The translations under genes were made by a program, and so were the position numbers. Positions 51,356-59,162 of a stretch of 64,000 nt of DNA are shown here, one piece after another. The notes beneath the pieces are model-generated. The model was not told where the DNA came from. It did no database searches and was given only the letters and a program-made list of their open reading frames with translations. Numbering within the stretch: the first letter of the stretch is position 1; every line of letters starts with the position of its first letter. Source of the stretch: CAWUKT01 sp963923035. GTDB taxonomy: Bacteria; Bacteroidota; Bacteroidia; J057; JADKCL01. Where the stretch lies: assembly GCA_963923035.1 (NCBI GenBank), contig CAWUKT010000030.1:1-64000 (forward strand). The letters are read 5' to 3'.

Positions 51356-52411
51356 CTACCCCGTCGGAATACTCTGCCGAAACGACTTCGCCAGCAGCAA
51401 TTCAATGTTTTTTTCCACCAACTCCCCCATCGTCCGGCAACTCCGAAAGACCTCGTTGTCGTGGTGAGCGACCAGCTCTTCGGTGAGCTGCTTCACCTTG
51501 TCGTCGCTGCTCAGGTGGGCATCCCGCATCACCTTCAGCAAATATTTCGTCCGATCCTCCTCCGACTTGATCCGGGCCGAAATCATACTCCGCTCCTCGT
51601 GCTGGTACTGGGTCACACTCCGCCGGTTCAGCGCATCCATCCCAATGAAGATGATGGGATTGTTTTCCATGAAATACTGCGGCAGGTAAAAATTCTTCCG
51701 GCCTTCGTAGGACTGCTGGTCAAAATCGATGGCCCGGATGCGGTATTGGTTGCCTTCAATGTCCGGCGTGACGTCCACGACGTAGTTGTAGGCCCGCATA
51801 TCCCCCAACAAACGCACAAAACAGCGCTCATTGAACTTGACAAACTCCTTGGCGACCCGCACCTGCTCGAATTCCGTCATACTGTCCAGGGTCTTCACAA
51901 AATCGTCCCCGGGAATCCCCGCCACGTGTTCCTCGATCAGCGTATCGCCATCTACCAGAAATTGCAAGCGGTTCGGAGACAATAGGTGCTCCAATTCCAA
52001 TCCGTAAACGCGCGACGCATCGGCCTGCTTGACGTAAAAGTGGTCGTAGTTGTCGTTCAGGCCATTGATGATCCGGACCCGGAAAGGCTTAGAGTTTCCG
52101 AACTGGCAAAAATCAATCCGCGAAACGGTCAGGTGCTCCATGATTTCCTTGTCCCCATCCGCCCGGAGCAAAGCATAGATAAACGTCAACGCCTCGTTCA
52201 GCTCGGCCATTTGCGATTGGCTGTACATCACCGACAGCCACAGCGTATCGTTGCCCTCCCGGTCGTACAACGGAAACGCCTCCTCGTACCGCAACAGGTC
52301 GGCGTACTTGATCGGCAGCTCCACCTCGCGCAGGTAGCGGCGCAGGTAAATCCTGAACGCATCCGAAATGGGGAAAAAGGGCTTTTTATAGGAGGGGATA
52401 TTTCCGCGCAT
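51356..52411 (-). CDS. Protein-kinase-like protein of unknown function
   Basis: 351 residues, no signal peptide. Not recognised by name, but residues 203-209 (GDMRAYN) and 229-231 (DFD, in AIDFDQQ) match the catalytic-loop GDxxxxN and the metal-binding Asp motif of aminoglycoside-phosphotransferase / kinase-fold enzymes, with the usual 20-residue spacing. An upstream segment (LQFLVDGDTLIEEHVAGIP) could be the ATP-binding N-lobe. If right, it phosphorylates a small molecule or protein. A C-terminal helical tail follows (KQLTEELVAHHDNEVFRS). Confidence 0.7.
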   Translation of the reverse strand: MRGNIPSYKKPFFPISDAFRIYLRRYLREVELPIKYADLLRYEEAFPLYDREGNDTLWLSVMYSQSQMAELNEALTFIYALLRADGDKEIMEHLTVSRIDFCQFGNSKPFRVRIINGLNDNYDHFYVKQADASRVYGLELEHLLSPNRLQFLVDGDTLIEEHVAGIPGDDFVKTLDSMTEFEQVRVAKEFVKFNERCFVRLLGDMRAYNYVVDVTPDIEGNQYRIRAIDFDQQSYEGRKNFYLPQYFMENNPIIFIGMDALNRRSVTQYQHEERSMISARIKSEEDRTKYLLKVMRDAHLSSDDKVKQLTEELVAHHDNEVFRSCRTMGELVEKNIELLLAKSFRQSIPTG

Positions 52412-52578
52412 GGTGAAAGCAAACGTTTGGTCCGAGTCTCAAAGATATAGATGGAAACGCATTGGGAAAGGAGAAATGTCAGGAAATGGAAAAACGTCCC
52501 CACGGTGGTGGATATTTGGGGATTGAGGCGGAACAGGTGATTGGTTACCTTGTGCGCTCAATGAAATGAAGGGAAAAA

Positions 52579-55500
52579 TTGGCTGAGAAAAACTTCACGA
52601 TCTACAAGTCCTCCGCGGGTTCGGGCAAAACCTTTACCTTGGTGCGCGAATACCTGGGCGTGGTCCTCCGCGAACCTGACCACTACCGCCACGTGCTGGC
52701 CATCACGTTCACGAACAAGGCCGCCGGCGAGATGAAGGCGCGGATCATCAGTGAATTGCGCACGTTGGCCACCGGCGAAGCCTCGGCCATGCTCCAACTC
52801 GTCCGCGAGGACACCCAACTCCCGGCCACGACCCTCATCGAAAACGCGCGGCAGGTCCTCTCCCGCATCCTCCACGACTACGGCAATTTTGCCGTTTCTA
52901 CCATCGACTCCTTCACCTACCGCCTCATCCGCAATTTCGCCCGGGACCTCGACCTCCCCAGCAAATTCGATGTCGAGACGGATACCCAGGCCCTGTTGGA
53001 ACGGATGGTCGACCAGTTGCTGGACACCATTGGGCGGGATCCCTTCATCACGCAGATCCTCGTGCATTTCGCCGAGGAAAAGCTCCGCGACGAAGCCGGC
53101 TGGCACATCGAACGCGACATCGGCGAGGTGGCCCGCGAACTCTTCAAGGAGAGTTCCAAGGCGCCCATCCAGTCCCTGCACCAGATGGAGCCCGAAGAAG
53201 TCATGGACTTCATCGAATTCATCCAGCAGCAGCGCGACAATTACCCCGCCCGCATCGCCGAATTGGCGGGCGAGGCCGTTCAGCTGATCCAGGCCTCCGG
53301 ATTGGGGCCCGCCGATTTCTTCGGGGGCGCGCGGAGCAGTTGTGTGAATGCGTTTTGGAAATTGCAGAAGAAAATCAGCCCGCGGGATTACCAGAAATTG
53401 ATTGAGACGGGACGGTTTCGGAGTGCGTGGGAAGATGGAAAATGGTACAGCAAAAAGACCAATGCGGCCGCCATTGATACCCTGCTGGAAAAAGGACTCC
53501 AAGCCGCGACGGATGCCCTCGTCGCTTTTCACCAGGAACATTTCGACGGCTATGTAACGGCCTTCCACGCCTACCAAAACATCCACTCCCTGGCCGTGCT
53601 GCGCCAGATCGAAGAGTTGCTGGACGTGTACAAATCGCAGAACAACCTCGTCCACATCTCCGATTTCCAGGACAAGATCAGCGACTTCATCCAGGGCGAG
53701 GCCCCGGATTACATCTATTGGCGGCTTGGCGAACGCTTTCGCCACTACCTCCTCGACGAATTCCAGGACACGTCCGTCCTCCAATGGCTGAACCTGGTCC
53801 CGCTCTTCGAATATGTGCGAACCGATACCGACCGGGACGGCTCCCTGCTGCTGGTGGGCGACTCGAAGCAGGCCATTTACCGCTGGCGCGGCGGGGAAGT
53901 CGACTTGCTGGAAACCATTGCGCCGCATGCGCTGGACGTCGAGCCCCGCTTGCTCGACACCAATTTCCGCTCCCTCGAATTCGTCGTCGATTTCAACAAC
54001 CGCTTCTTCACCAAGGTCCGCGACATCCTCCAGGCCAATGCGTCCGTGCGCGGCATCTACGACCAGTTCGCCCAGAAGGTCCGTTCCGGGCACAAAGCCG
54101 CCGGATTGGTGCAGGTGGCTTTGTTGGAGGGGAAAAAGAAGGACGATTATCAAGAAAATGCGCTCTCAAAACTGGTGGGGCAGATCACTGAGATGCTGAA
54201 CCAGGGCTTCGAACTGCGGGACATGGCGATCCTCGTGCGGACCGGCCGGGAAGGCAGTGTCATCGCCCAATACCTGAATGAGCACCATATTCGGGTCATT
54301 TCTTCCGACTCCATCCTCCTCGCCAAATCACCGGTTGTTTCCTTCATCATCTCCCTCTTCAAGTTCCTCGTCGATCCCCGCGACCGAATCGCCCAGGCCG
54401 AGTTGGTGACCTACTACTTCGCCTACCTGGAAGCGGGTAAAGAAGACAACGACAGCGGCATCGATCCCCTGTTCCAGGACCACGATCCCCAGCAAAAGGT
54501 CCGCGAGATTCTCCAAAAAGAAGGGACGATCAGCGAAATTTTCAGCGAACTCCCGCCCGCCTTCAGGACCCTCTCCTACCAATTGGACCGACTGCCCCTC
54601 TACGAATTGGCGGAGCAGGTCATCCAGATTTTTGAACTGAAGCACATTTCCCCCGCCTTCCTCCAGCACTTCCTCGACGTGGTATTGGAGTATTCGGAGC
54701 GGAAAAAGCCGGATTTGGTGGGCTTCTTGCAGTATTGGGAGGAGCAAAAAGGAAAATTCAGCGTGGTGATTCCGGAAGGGGAAAATGCCGTTGAGATCAT
54801 TACGATCCACAAATCGAAAGGCCTTGAGTACCCGGTAGTATTCGTTCCGTTTTGCAATTGGGAAATCCAGCCCCGCTTCAACCACGCGTTTTGGGCCAGC
54901 TCGGAAGGTGGCTTCGGCGATTACCCCGATACCTACCTCGTCCAGCCGCGCAAAGAGCTGGTGGAAAGCCATTTCAGGCAGGACTACGAATTGGAGCTGG
55001 ATCGGACCCTGCTCGACAACGTGAACCTGCTCTACGTGGCCTTTACGCGGCCCCGGGAGCGCCTGTATATCTACGCGCCCATCTGGAACCGGCGCGAAAG
55101 CACGCCACCAACGCTCCGGGACATCCGAACGGCGGGGCACCTCATCAACATGGTACTCGAAGACGACGACTTCGCCGGCCTCGACGACGAATTGTACGAA
55201 ACGGGCTTGCCACTCCCCCCGCAGGAGCAACGCAGCGCCGGCAATTCGGTGGTGGCAGAGGAATTGTTGAGCGGGCCCTGGCGGGACCGCATTCGCATCG
55301 ACCGGAAATTCCGGAAGTATTGGGATAGTGGGGAGGCCGGGGAACCGCAGCGCCACCGGGATATTCCCGATGGAACCATCATGGCGGAGACCCTCCGCCG
55401 GATGGGCGAAAGCGAGGAATTGGCCCTGCTGCTGAACGATTTGCAGGAGGAAGGGCTGATCGAGGAAAAACGAAGGTGGGACATTGAGGAAAAAATGGAC

Positions 55501-55779
55501 CGGCTATTGCAGCGGCCACCGCTGAAGGCGTGGTTTCAAAACACCCGCTTTCTCCGCCGGTCGGCGGAAATCTTGTCGCCGCAAGGCGAAAGCCTCGCGC
55601 CGGACCGCCTGATGGTACGGGACGAAATCGCCACCTTTGTGGACTTCCACGACCTCGAACGGGAGAAACCCGACCGCAAAAAAATGAGGGCCTACGCCAA
55701 GATGCTGACGGCCATGGGCTATTCCGACGTCCGGGGATTCATTTGCTCCCTCCCCGGCGGCAAAGTCACGCCACTCTGA
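52579..55779 (+). CDS. UvrD/RecB-type helicase of the AddA family with altered nuclease motif
   Basis: 1066 residues. Superfamily 1A helicase motifs: Walker A SSAGSGKTFTL, ITFTNKAAGEMK (Ia), DEFQDTSVLQW (II), VGDSKQAIYRWRGGE (III), ITIHKSKGLEYPVVFVP (V), LLYVAFTRPRERLY (VI). The C-terminus aligns with the RecB-type PD-(D/E)xK nuclease (EILSPQGESLAPDRLMV ... VDFHDLE), but the catalytic Lys is His1024; Asp1009 and Asp1022 remain. The start is TTG at 52579-52581: the in-frame ATG at 52561 is followed by a stop. Probable double-strand-break end-processing helicase; nuclease activity is doubtful. Confidence 0.88.
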   Translation: MAEKNFTIYKSSAGSGKTFTLVREYLGVVLREPDHYRHVLAITFTNKAAGEMKARIISELRTLATGEASAMLQLVREDTQLPATTLIENARQVLSRILHDYGNFAVSTIDSFTYRLIRNFARDLDLPSKFDVETDTQALLERMVDQLLDTIGRDPFITQILVHFAEEKLRDEAGWHIERDIGEVARELFKESSKAPIQSLHQMEPEEVMDFIEFIQQQRDNYPARIAELAGEAVQLIQASGLGPADFFGGARSSCVNAFWKLQKKISPRDYQKLIETGRFRSAWEDGKWYSKKTNAAAIDTLLEKGLQAATDALVAFHQEHFDGYVTAFHAYQNIHSLAVLRQIEELLDVYKSQNNLVHISDFQDKISDFIQGEAPDYIYWRLGERFRHYLLDEFQDTSVLQWLNLVPLFEYVRTDTDRDGSLLLVGDSKQAIYRWRGGEVDLLETIAPHALDVEPRLLDTNFRSLEFVVDFNNRFFTKVRDILQANASVRGIYDQFAQKVRSGHKAAGLVQVALLEGKKKDDYQENALSKLVGQITEMLNQGFELRDMAILVRTGREGSVIAQYLNEHHIRVISSDSILLAKSPVVSFIISLFKFLVDPRDRIAQAELVTYYFAYLEAGKEDNDSGIDPLFQDHDPQQKVREILQKEGTISEIFSELPPAFRTLSYQLDRLPLYELAEQVIQIFELKHISPAFLQHFLDVVLEYSERKKPDLVGFLQYWEEQKGKFSVVIPEGENAVEIITIHKSKGLEYPVVFVPFCNWEIQPRFNHAFWASSEGGFGDYPDTYLVQPRKELVESHFRQDYELELDRTLLDNVNLLYVAFTRPRERLYIYAPIWNRRESTPPTLRDIRTAGHLINMVLEDDDFAGLDDELYETGLPLPPQEQRSAGNSVVAEELLSGPWRDRIRIDRKFRKYWDSGEAGEPQRHRDIPDGTIMAETLRRMGESEELALLLNDLQEEGLIEEKRRWDIEEKMDRLLQRPPLKAWFQNTRFLRRSAEILSPQGESLAPDRLMVRDEIATFVDFHDLEREKPDRKKMRAYAKMLTAMGYSDVRGFICSLPGGKVTPL

Positions 55780-55851
55780 CCCCGGTCATCCATTTTCCCT
55801 GCATTTCACCTTTTTTCATTGCCCTTCCCCTTCTAACTTGAGTCAAAAAGC

Positions 55852-56601
55852 ATGGGAATCCTGACCCTCAACCCCGACAACATCGCCGACCAGCACATTT
55901 GCTGTGCCTTTTCGGACAAGAAGTGCCGCCCCGGCTACGAAGCCAAGAAGGCGTGGCTGACCGAGCAATTCCAAAACGGCTATACCTTTCGGAAGCTCGA
56001 CGAACGGGGCAAGGTCTTCATGGAATACGTCCCGATTGAGCATTCCTGGCTGCCGTTGGATGGAAAAAACTTCATGGTGATCAATTGCTTTTGGGTATCG
56101 GGGAAATTCAAGGGGAATGGCTACGGCAAGGAATTGCTGGAAGGATGCCTGGCCGATGCGGAGGGAATGGACGGCATTGTGGCGGTGGCGAGCGGGAAAA
56201 AGCGGCCCTTCATGAGCGATCCCAAGTTTTTCAAGCGGATGGGCTTCGAGGTCATCGATGAAGCGCCCCCCTTCTTTCAGCTCTACGGGCTGAAATTGAA
56301 GGACGATGCGGTGTTTCCGCGGTTCATGGATTCAGCCCGTCAGGGAAAAGCGCCGGACAACGGCGGGATCAGTGCCTATTTTTCCCCCACCTGCCCCTTT
56401 ACCGATTATTATATCAAGCAGCACCTCGCCAACTACGCCGCCGAAAAAGGCGTCCCATTGGACCTGCATTTTCTGGACAGCCAGGAAAAGGCCCGAAAAA
56501 TGCCCATCCCGTGGATCATCAACAGCATTTTTTACAAAGGGGAATTGGTGACCCTTGAAATCAAGGCCGATCGCAAACTCGACAAGTTGATTGGAGAATA
56601 A
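55852..56601 (+). CDS. GNAT acetyltransferase fused to YoaP domain
   Basis: 249 residues. GNAT fold with acetyl-CoA loop WVSGKFKGNGYGKELLEGCL and FFKRMGFEVIDEA; the C-terminal ~75 residues (ISAYFSPTCPFTDYYIKQHL ... WIINSIFYKGELVT) are the YoaP-type domain common to this protein group. It contains a CPF pattern like thioredoxin-fold proteins. Substrate unknown. Leader is C/U-rich. Confidence 0.85.
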   Translation: MGILTLNPDNIADQHICCAFSDKKCRPGYEAKKAWLTEQFQNGYTFRKLDERGKVFMEYVPIEHSWLPLDGKNFMVINCFWVSGKFKGNGYGKELLEGCLADAEGMDGIVAVASGKKRPFMSDPKFFKRMGFEVIDEAPPFFQLYGLKLKDDAVFPRFMDSARQGKAPDNGGISAYFSPTCPFTDYYIKQHLANYAAEKGVPLDLHFLDSQEKARKMPIPWIINSIFYKGELVTLEIKADRKLDKLIGE

Positions 56602-56602
56602 G

Positions 56603-57004
56603 TCAGATGGCCGCCTTGACGGGGATCGTCGACAGCCATTCGGAGAGGATGCGGTGTTCCGCCGGTCCCCAATCGAGGTCCAGCAAGTGCTCAATGGGCT
56701 GCCACACGGCCGTTTTGTGCTCGATGACCTCCAATTGGCCCCCGATCCACTCACAGCGGTACGGCTGAATCCGGTAATGCTTGTTCCGGAACTCACGGTC
56801 AAAATAGCCCAGGGAATCGGTTACCCGGACGTGCAGCCGCAGTTCTTCGTAGGTCTCCCGCAGCAAACAGGTTTCCAGGTCCTCCCCCGGCTCAGGCTTG
56901 CCACCAGGCAATTCCCACTTGAGCGGAAGGGACATGGTTTCAGGTCGCTGAGCAGCAAGAACAGCTCCTTTTTGGACGATTATGGCCCGGGTTACATAAA
57001 TCAC
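56603..57004 (-). CDS. NUDIX hydrolase, MutT-like
   Basis: 133 residues. Nudix box GGKPEPGEDLETCLLRETYEEL contains the G-x5-E-x7-R-E-x2-E-E core; the usual Gly after the last Glu pair is replaced (EELRL). N-terminus AIIVQKGAVLAAQRPETMSLPLKWELPGG is typical of 8-oxo-dGTP/(d)CTP-type pyrophosphatases, with WELPGG and later WQPIEHLLDLDW. Probably a nucleotide sanitation enzyme. Ends 1 base from the convergent gene. Confidence 0.9.
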   Translation of the reverse strand: MIYVTRAIIVQKGAVLAAQRPETMSLPLKWELPGGKPEPGEDLETCLLRETYEELRLHVRVTDSLGYFDREFRNKHYRIQPYRCEWIGGQLEVIEHKTAVWQPIEHLLDLDWGPAEHRILSEWLSTIPVKAAI

Positions 57005-57140
57005 GGCTTCGAAAATAGGGATTTTTTTCCACTATCTGTGAAAATAAAGGCGAAAGAGGCGGGATGGAAAGGGAAAAAATGGGGAGGCAACCGCTTCAAA
57101 TGTGTGACAGCGTTCAAAAACGGGCTGCCTCCCCTCTCAG

Positions 57141-57368
57141 TTAAATGTGCTGGCCGTCGTCCTTGCGGGACTTCCGGCGGTTTCCGGTAATCGGGATTTT
57201 CTCAACAGACTGAACCTCAAATCGAGCCATCTCTAAACAAACCACCATGATTTGCTCCAGGTTTTCTGCAACCTGGTCCCAAAGATCGGCATGAAGTTCT
57301 TTTCTTGCCCGACTAAAATCAATTTCCAAAGACGTCACTAGGTCTTTCAGCGTCTTCAATCTTTCCAT
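57141..57368 (-). CDS. Small helical protein of unknown function
   Basis: 75 residues, mainly helical (LKTLKDLVTSLEIDFSRARKEL, LWDQVAENLEQIMVVCLEMARF) with a basic tail (GNRRKSRKDDG). No known family, but amphipathic helix spacing, a clean ATG and position in a gene-free gap support it as real. Confidence 0.5.
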   Translation of the reverse strand: MERLKTLKDLVTSLEIDFSRARKELHADLWDQVAENLEQIMVVCLEMARFEVQSVEKIPITGNRRKSRKDDGQHI

Positions 57369-57646
57369 AAATCAATGTTTAAGGTTTCCAATCGTCTTAC
57401 CCTTGCTCAAAGCGTTTTGACGCAGGAGCCCCAAACAGGCTGATTTCTCTGTGACATTTCGAAAGTAGCATTCCCCTCTCCCCCGGCCAAGTCAGAAATC
57501 TCCCAAAATTAGAAATACAAGACAGGTCCCCACCGGCTCACCAACGGGTAAACAGGGGGTAATCTTCGACCAGAATGGCTCTTTGTCCGACCAATCTAAA
57601 AAAGTGGCGGGGTGAAAATTAGAAGGTCAAAAGAATGGGAAAAGGG

Positions 57647-58432
57647 TCAAAAACCGGGAGAAGGACGTTGTTGCTGGTGGCGCATGACGATTTTCGGAAT
57701 GGGCGCGACGTCGTGGTGGTCAAAAATGGCCTTCAGCATGTCCATGGTCTCCCGCATCAGGAACAGCAGGAACTCCCATTCGTCGAGGTAGCCCCAGTCC
57801 TCGGCCTGGACTTCCTCGTTGTTGAGGAAGGTATAAAACTTGCCCTGGTAGCGCAGGGTAAGGTCTTCCCCGTCGGCCGGGCAGTAATTGCCGTTTTGGT
57901 GGAGGGCATTTTGCATGGCCCACCATAGCTGCATCAAAGGTTCGCGGTCTTCGAGTCCGAGGTCGTCCAGCAAGCGCTGGACAATGCCCACCTTGTCGCC
58001 GGCGAGGACCTCCGCCGCCGCCAGGCCTTCCTTGGCTTCCAGTACCTGGCGCAGGGCCCATTCCAGCTTGAAGACGATGCTGCCCACCAGCCCCACCTGC
58101 GCGAGGCCGCGCACCCCAATATTGAAATTCTGCAGGGTCCGCCGGGCGTAGTCCTTGTCGAATTCGGGCTGGCCGTGCCACCAGTTCGATTCAGAGGCTT
58201 CGCCGCGTTGCCAGAGCGCGAGGCACAGGACCGAGTGGCAACTCTGCGCCAGTTCGTGGAAAATCCCGAAGCGCAGGTCCGGCCATTGGTAGCGCGGCGC
58301 ATAGTACTTCCGCACGGGACGCACAATTTCCAGGGCATCCATCGCAAAAATCACCAGCCGGTCCCCGGGAAAATTCCAGGGATCCTTGGGATTGTAACTC
58401 TCAAAATCGAAGTCGGGACGTTTCAGGGCCAT
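57647..58432 (-). CDS. Helical protein of unknown function, HEPN-like pattern
   Basis: 261 residues, no signal peptide, mostly helical. The segment MQNALHQNGNY (His178) followed by LTLRYQGKFYTFLNNEEV recalls the R-N-x-x-H-x-N-G element of uncharacterised HEPN-fold proteins; here the usual Arg is Gln174. HEPN domains are often RNases. This is an inference from a short pattern and the rest is unrecognised. Confidence 0.65.
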   Translation of the reverse strand: MALKRPDFDFESYNPKDPWNFPGDRLVIFAMDALEIVRPVRKYYAPRYQWPDLRFGIFHELAQSCHSVLCLALWQRGEASESNWWHGQPEFDKDYARRTLQNFNIGVRGLAQVGLVGSIVFKLEWALRQVLEAKEGLAAAEVLAGDKVGIVQRLLDDLGLEDREPLMQLWWAMQNALHQNGNYCPADGEDLTLRYQGKFYTFLNNEEVQAEDWGYLDEWEFLLFLMRETMDMLKAIFDHHDVAPIPKIVMRHQQQRPSPGF

Positions 58433-58569
58433 GGAATGAAAATAGAAAATTGTGGGGAAGGAGAAAAAGAAAACCAGTCTCAGCCGGGCGGCTGGACTGG
58501 TCTAAAAGTTGAAAAAGTATATGTGTGCTTGGGTGAGGAAAAACAATTTGATGGTTCAGGTCCGCGGGA

Positions 58570-58983
58570 TCAACATCCCGTTGCGGCCCGGGGAATCCAG
58601 ACTTCGATGCGGTTGCGGCGCTCGCCGATCACAAAGAAGCCGAACTTCCGCAGGTTGAAGCGGTAGGCTTCCACGAAGTTGTTGTCGGGATCCAAACGGA
58701 AGAAGCGGGCAATGTCCCCTTCGATGGTAAACTTGAATCCGGCGGGTTCAAAAGTCAGTAGCGAAGTCGTCTGGTCTCCGATCTGGATCGTCCGCAGGTT
58801 GTCGACATCGATCAGGATTCCGATGGGCCCTCCGCCCGCGATGCTCAATTTTTGGCCTTCCTCCAATGCGAGTTCCATGGCAAGCCCCTCTTTCTCCTGG
58901 GAGAAGACCTTGTACCCGGATGCAAGAAACTTCAAACGCCTAAGTCCCTTGACGGGTTCTTCAATGAAGGATTTCTTTTTCAT
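58570..58983 (-). CDS. Hypothetical cytosolic protein
   Basis: 137 residues. Basic N-terminus, then strand-rich sequence (LSIAGGGPIGILIDVDNLRTI, FTIEGDIARFFRLDPDNNF, YRFNLRKFGFFVIGERRNRI). No signal peptide and no known motif. Normal base composition and a good ATG support it as a gene. Confidence 0.65.
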   Translation of the reverse strand: MKKKSFIEEPVKGLRRLKFLASGYKVFSQEKEGLAMELALEEGQKLSIAGGGPIGILIDVDNLRTIQIGDQTTSLLTFEPAGFKFTIEGDIARFFRLDPDNNFVEAYRFNLRKFGFFVIGERRNRIEVWIPRAATGC

Positions 58984-59071
58984 GACCTTGGTTGTTAAAG
59001 GTTAATTCTGAATAACGCTGACACCCAAATTTACGGTGAATTCTTGCTGACGGTTCCACCTAATTTTTGCC

Positions 59072-59160
59072 AAATGTGAAAGTCTCTTTTGGATAAATAG
59101 CACTTCAGGAGATATATTATAAACCGAATCAATTATTTGACCAACTAAAATGTGAAAGTC
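59072..59160 (+). repeat. Direct repeat AAATGTGAAAGTC upstream of the helical-protein gene
   Basis: The 13-base sequence AAATGTGAAAGTC occurs at 59072-59084 and again at 59148-59160, 76 bases apart, the second copy ending two bases before the ATG. It may be a regulator or RNA-binding site. Confidence 0.55.
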
Positions 59161-59162
59161 CA

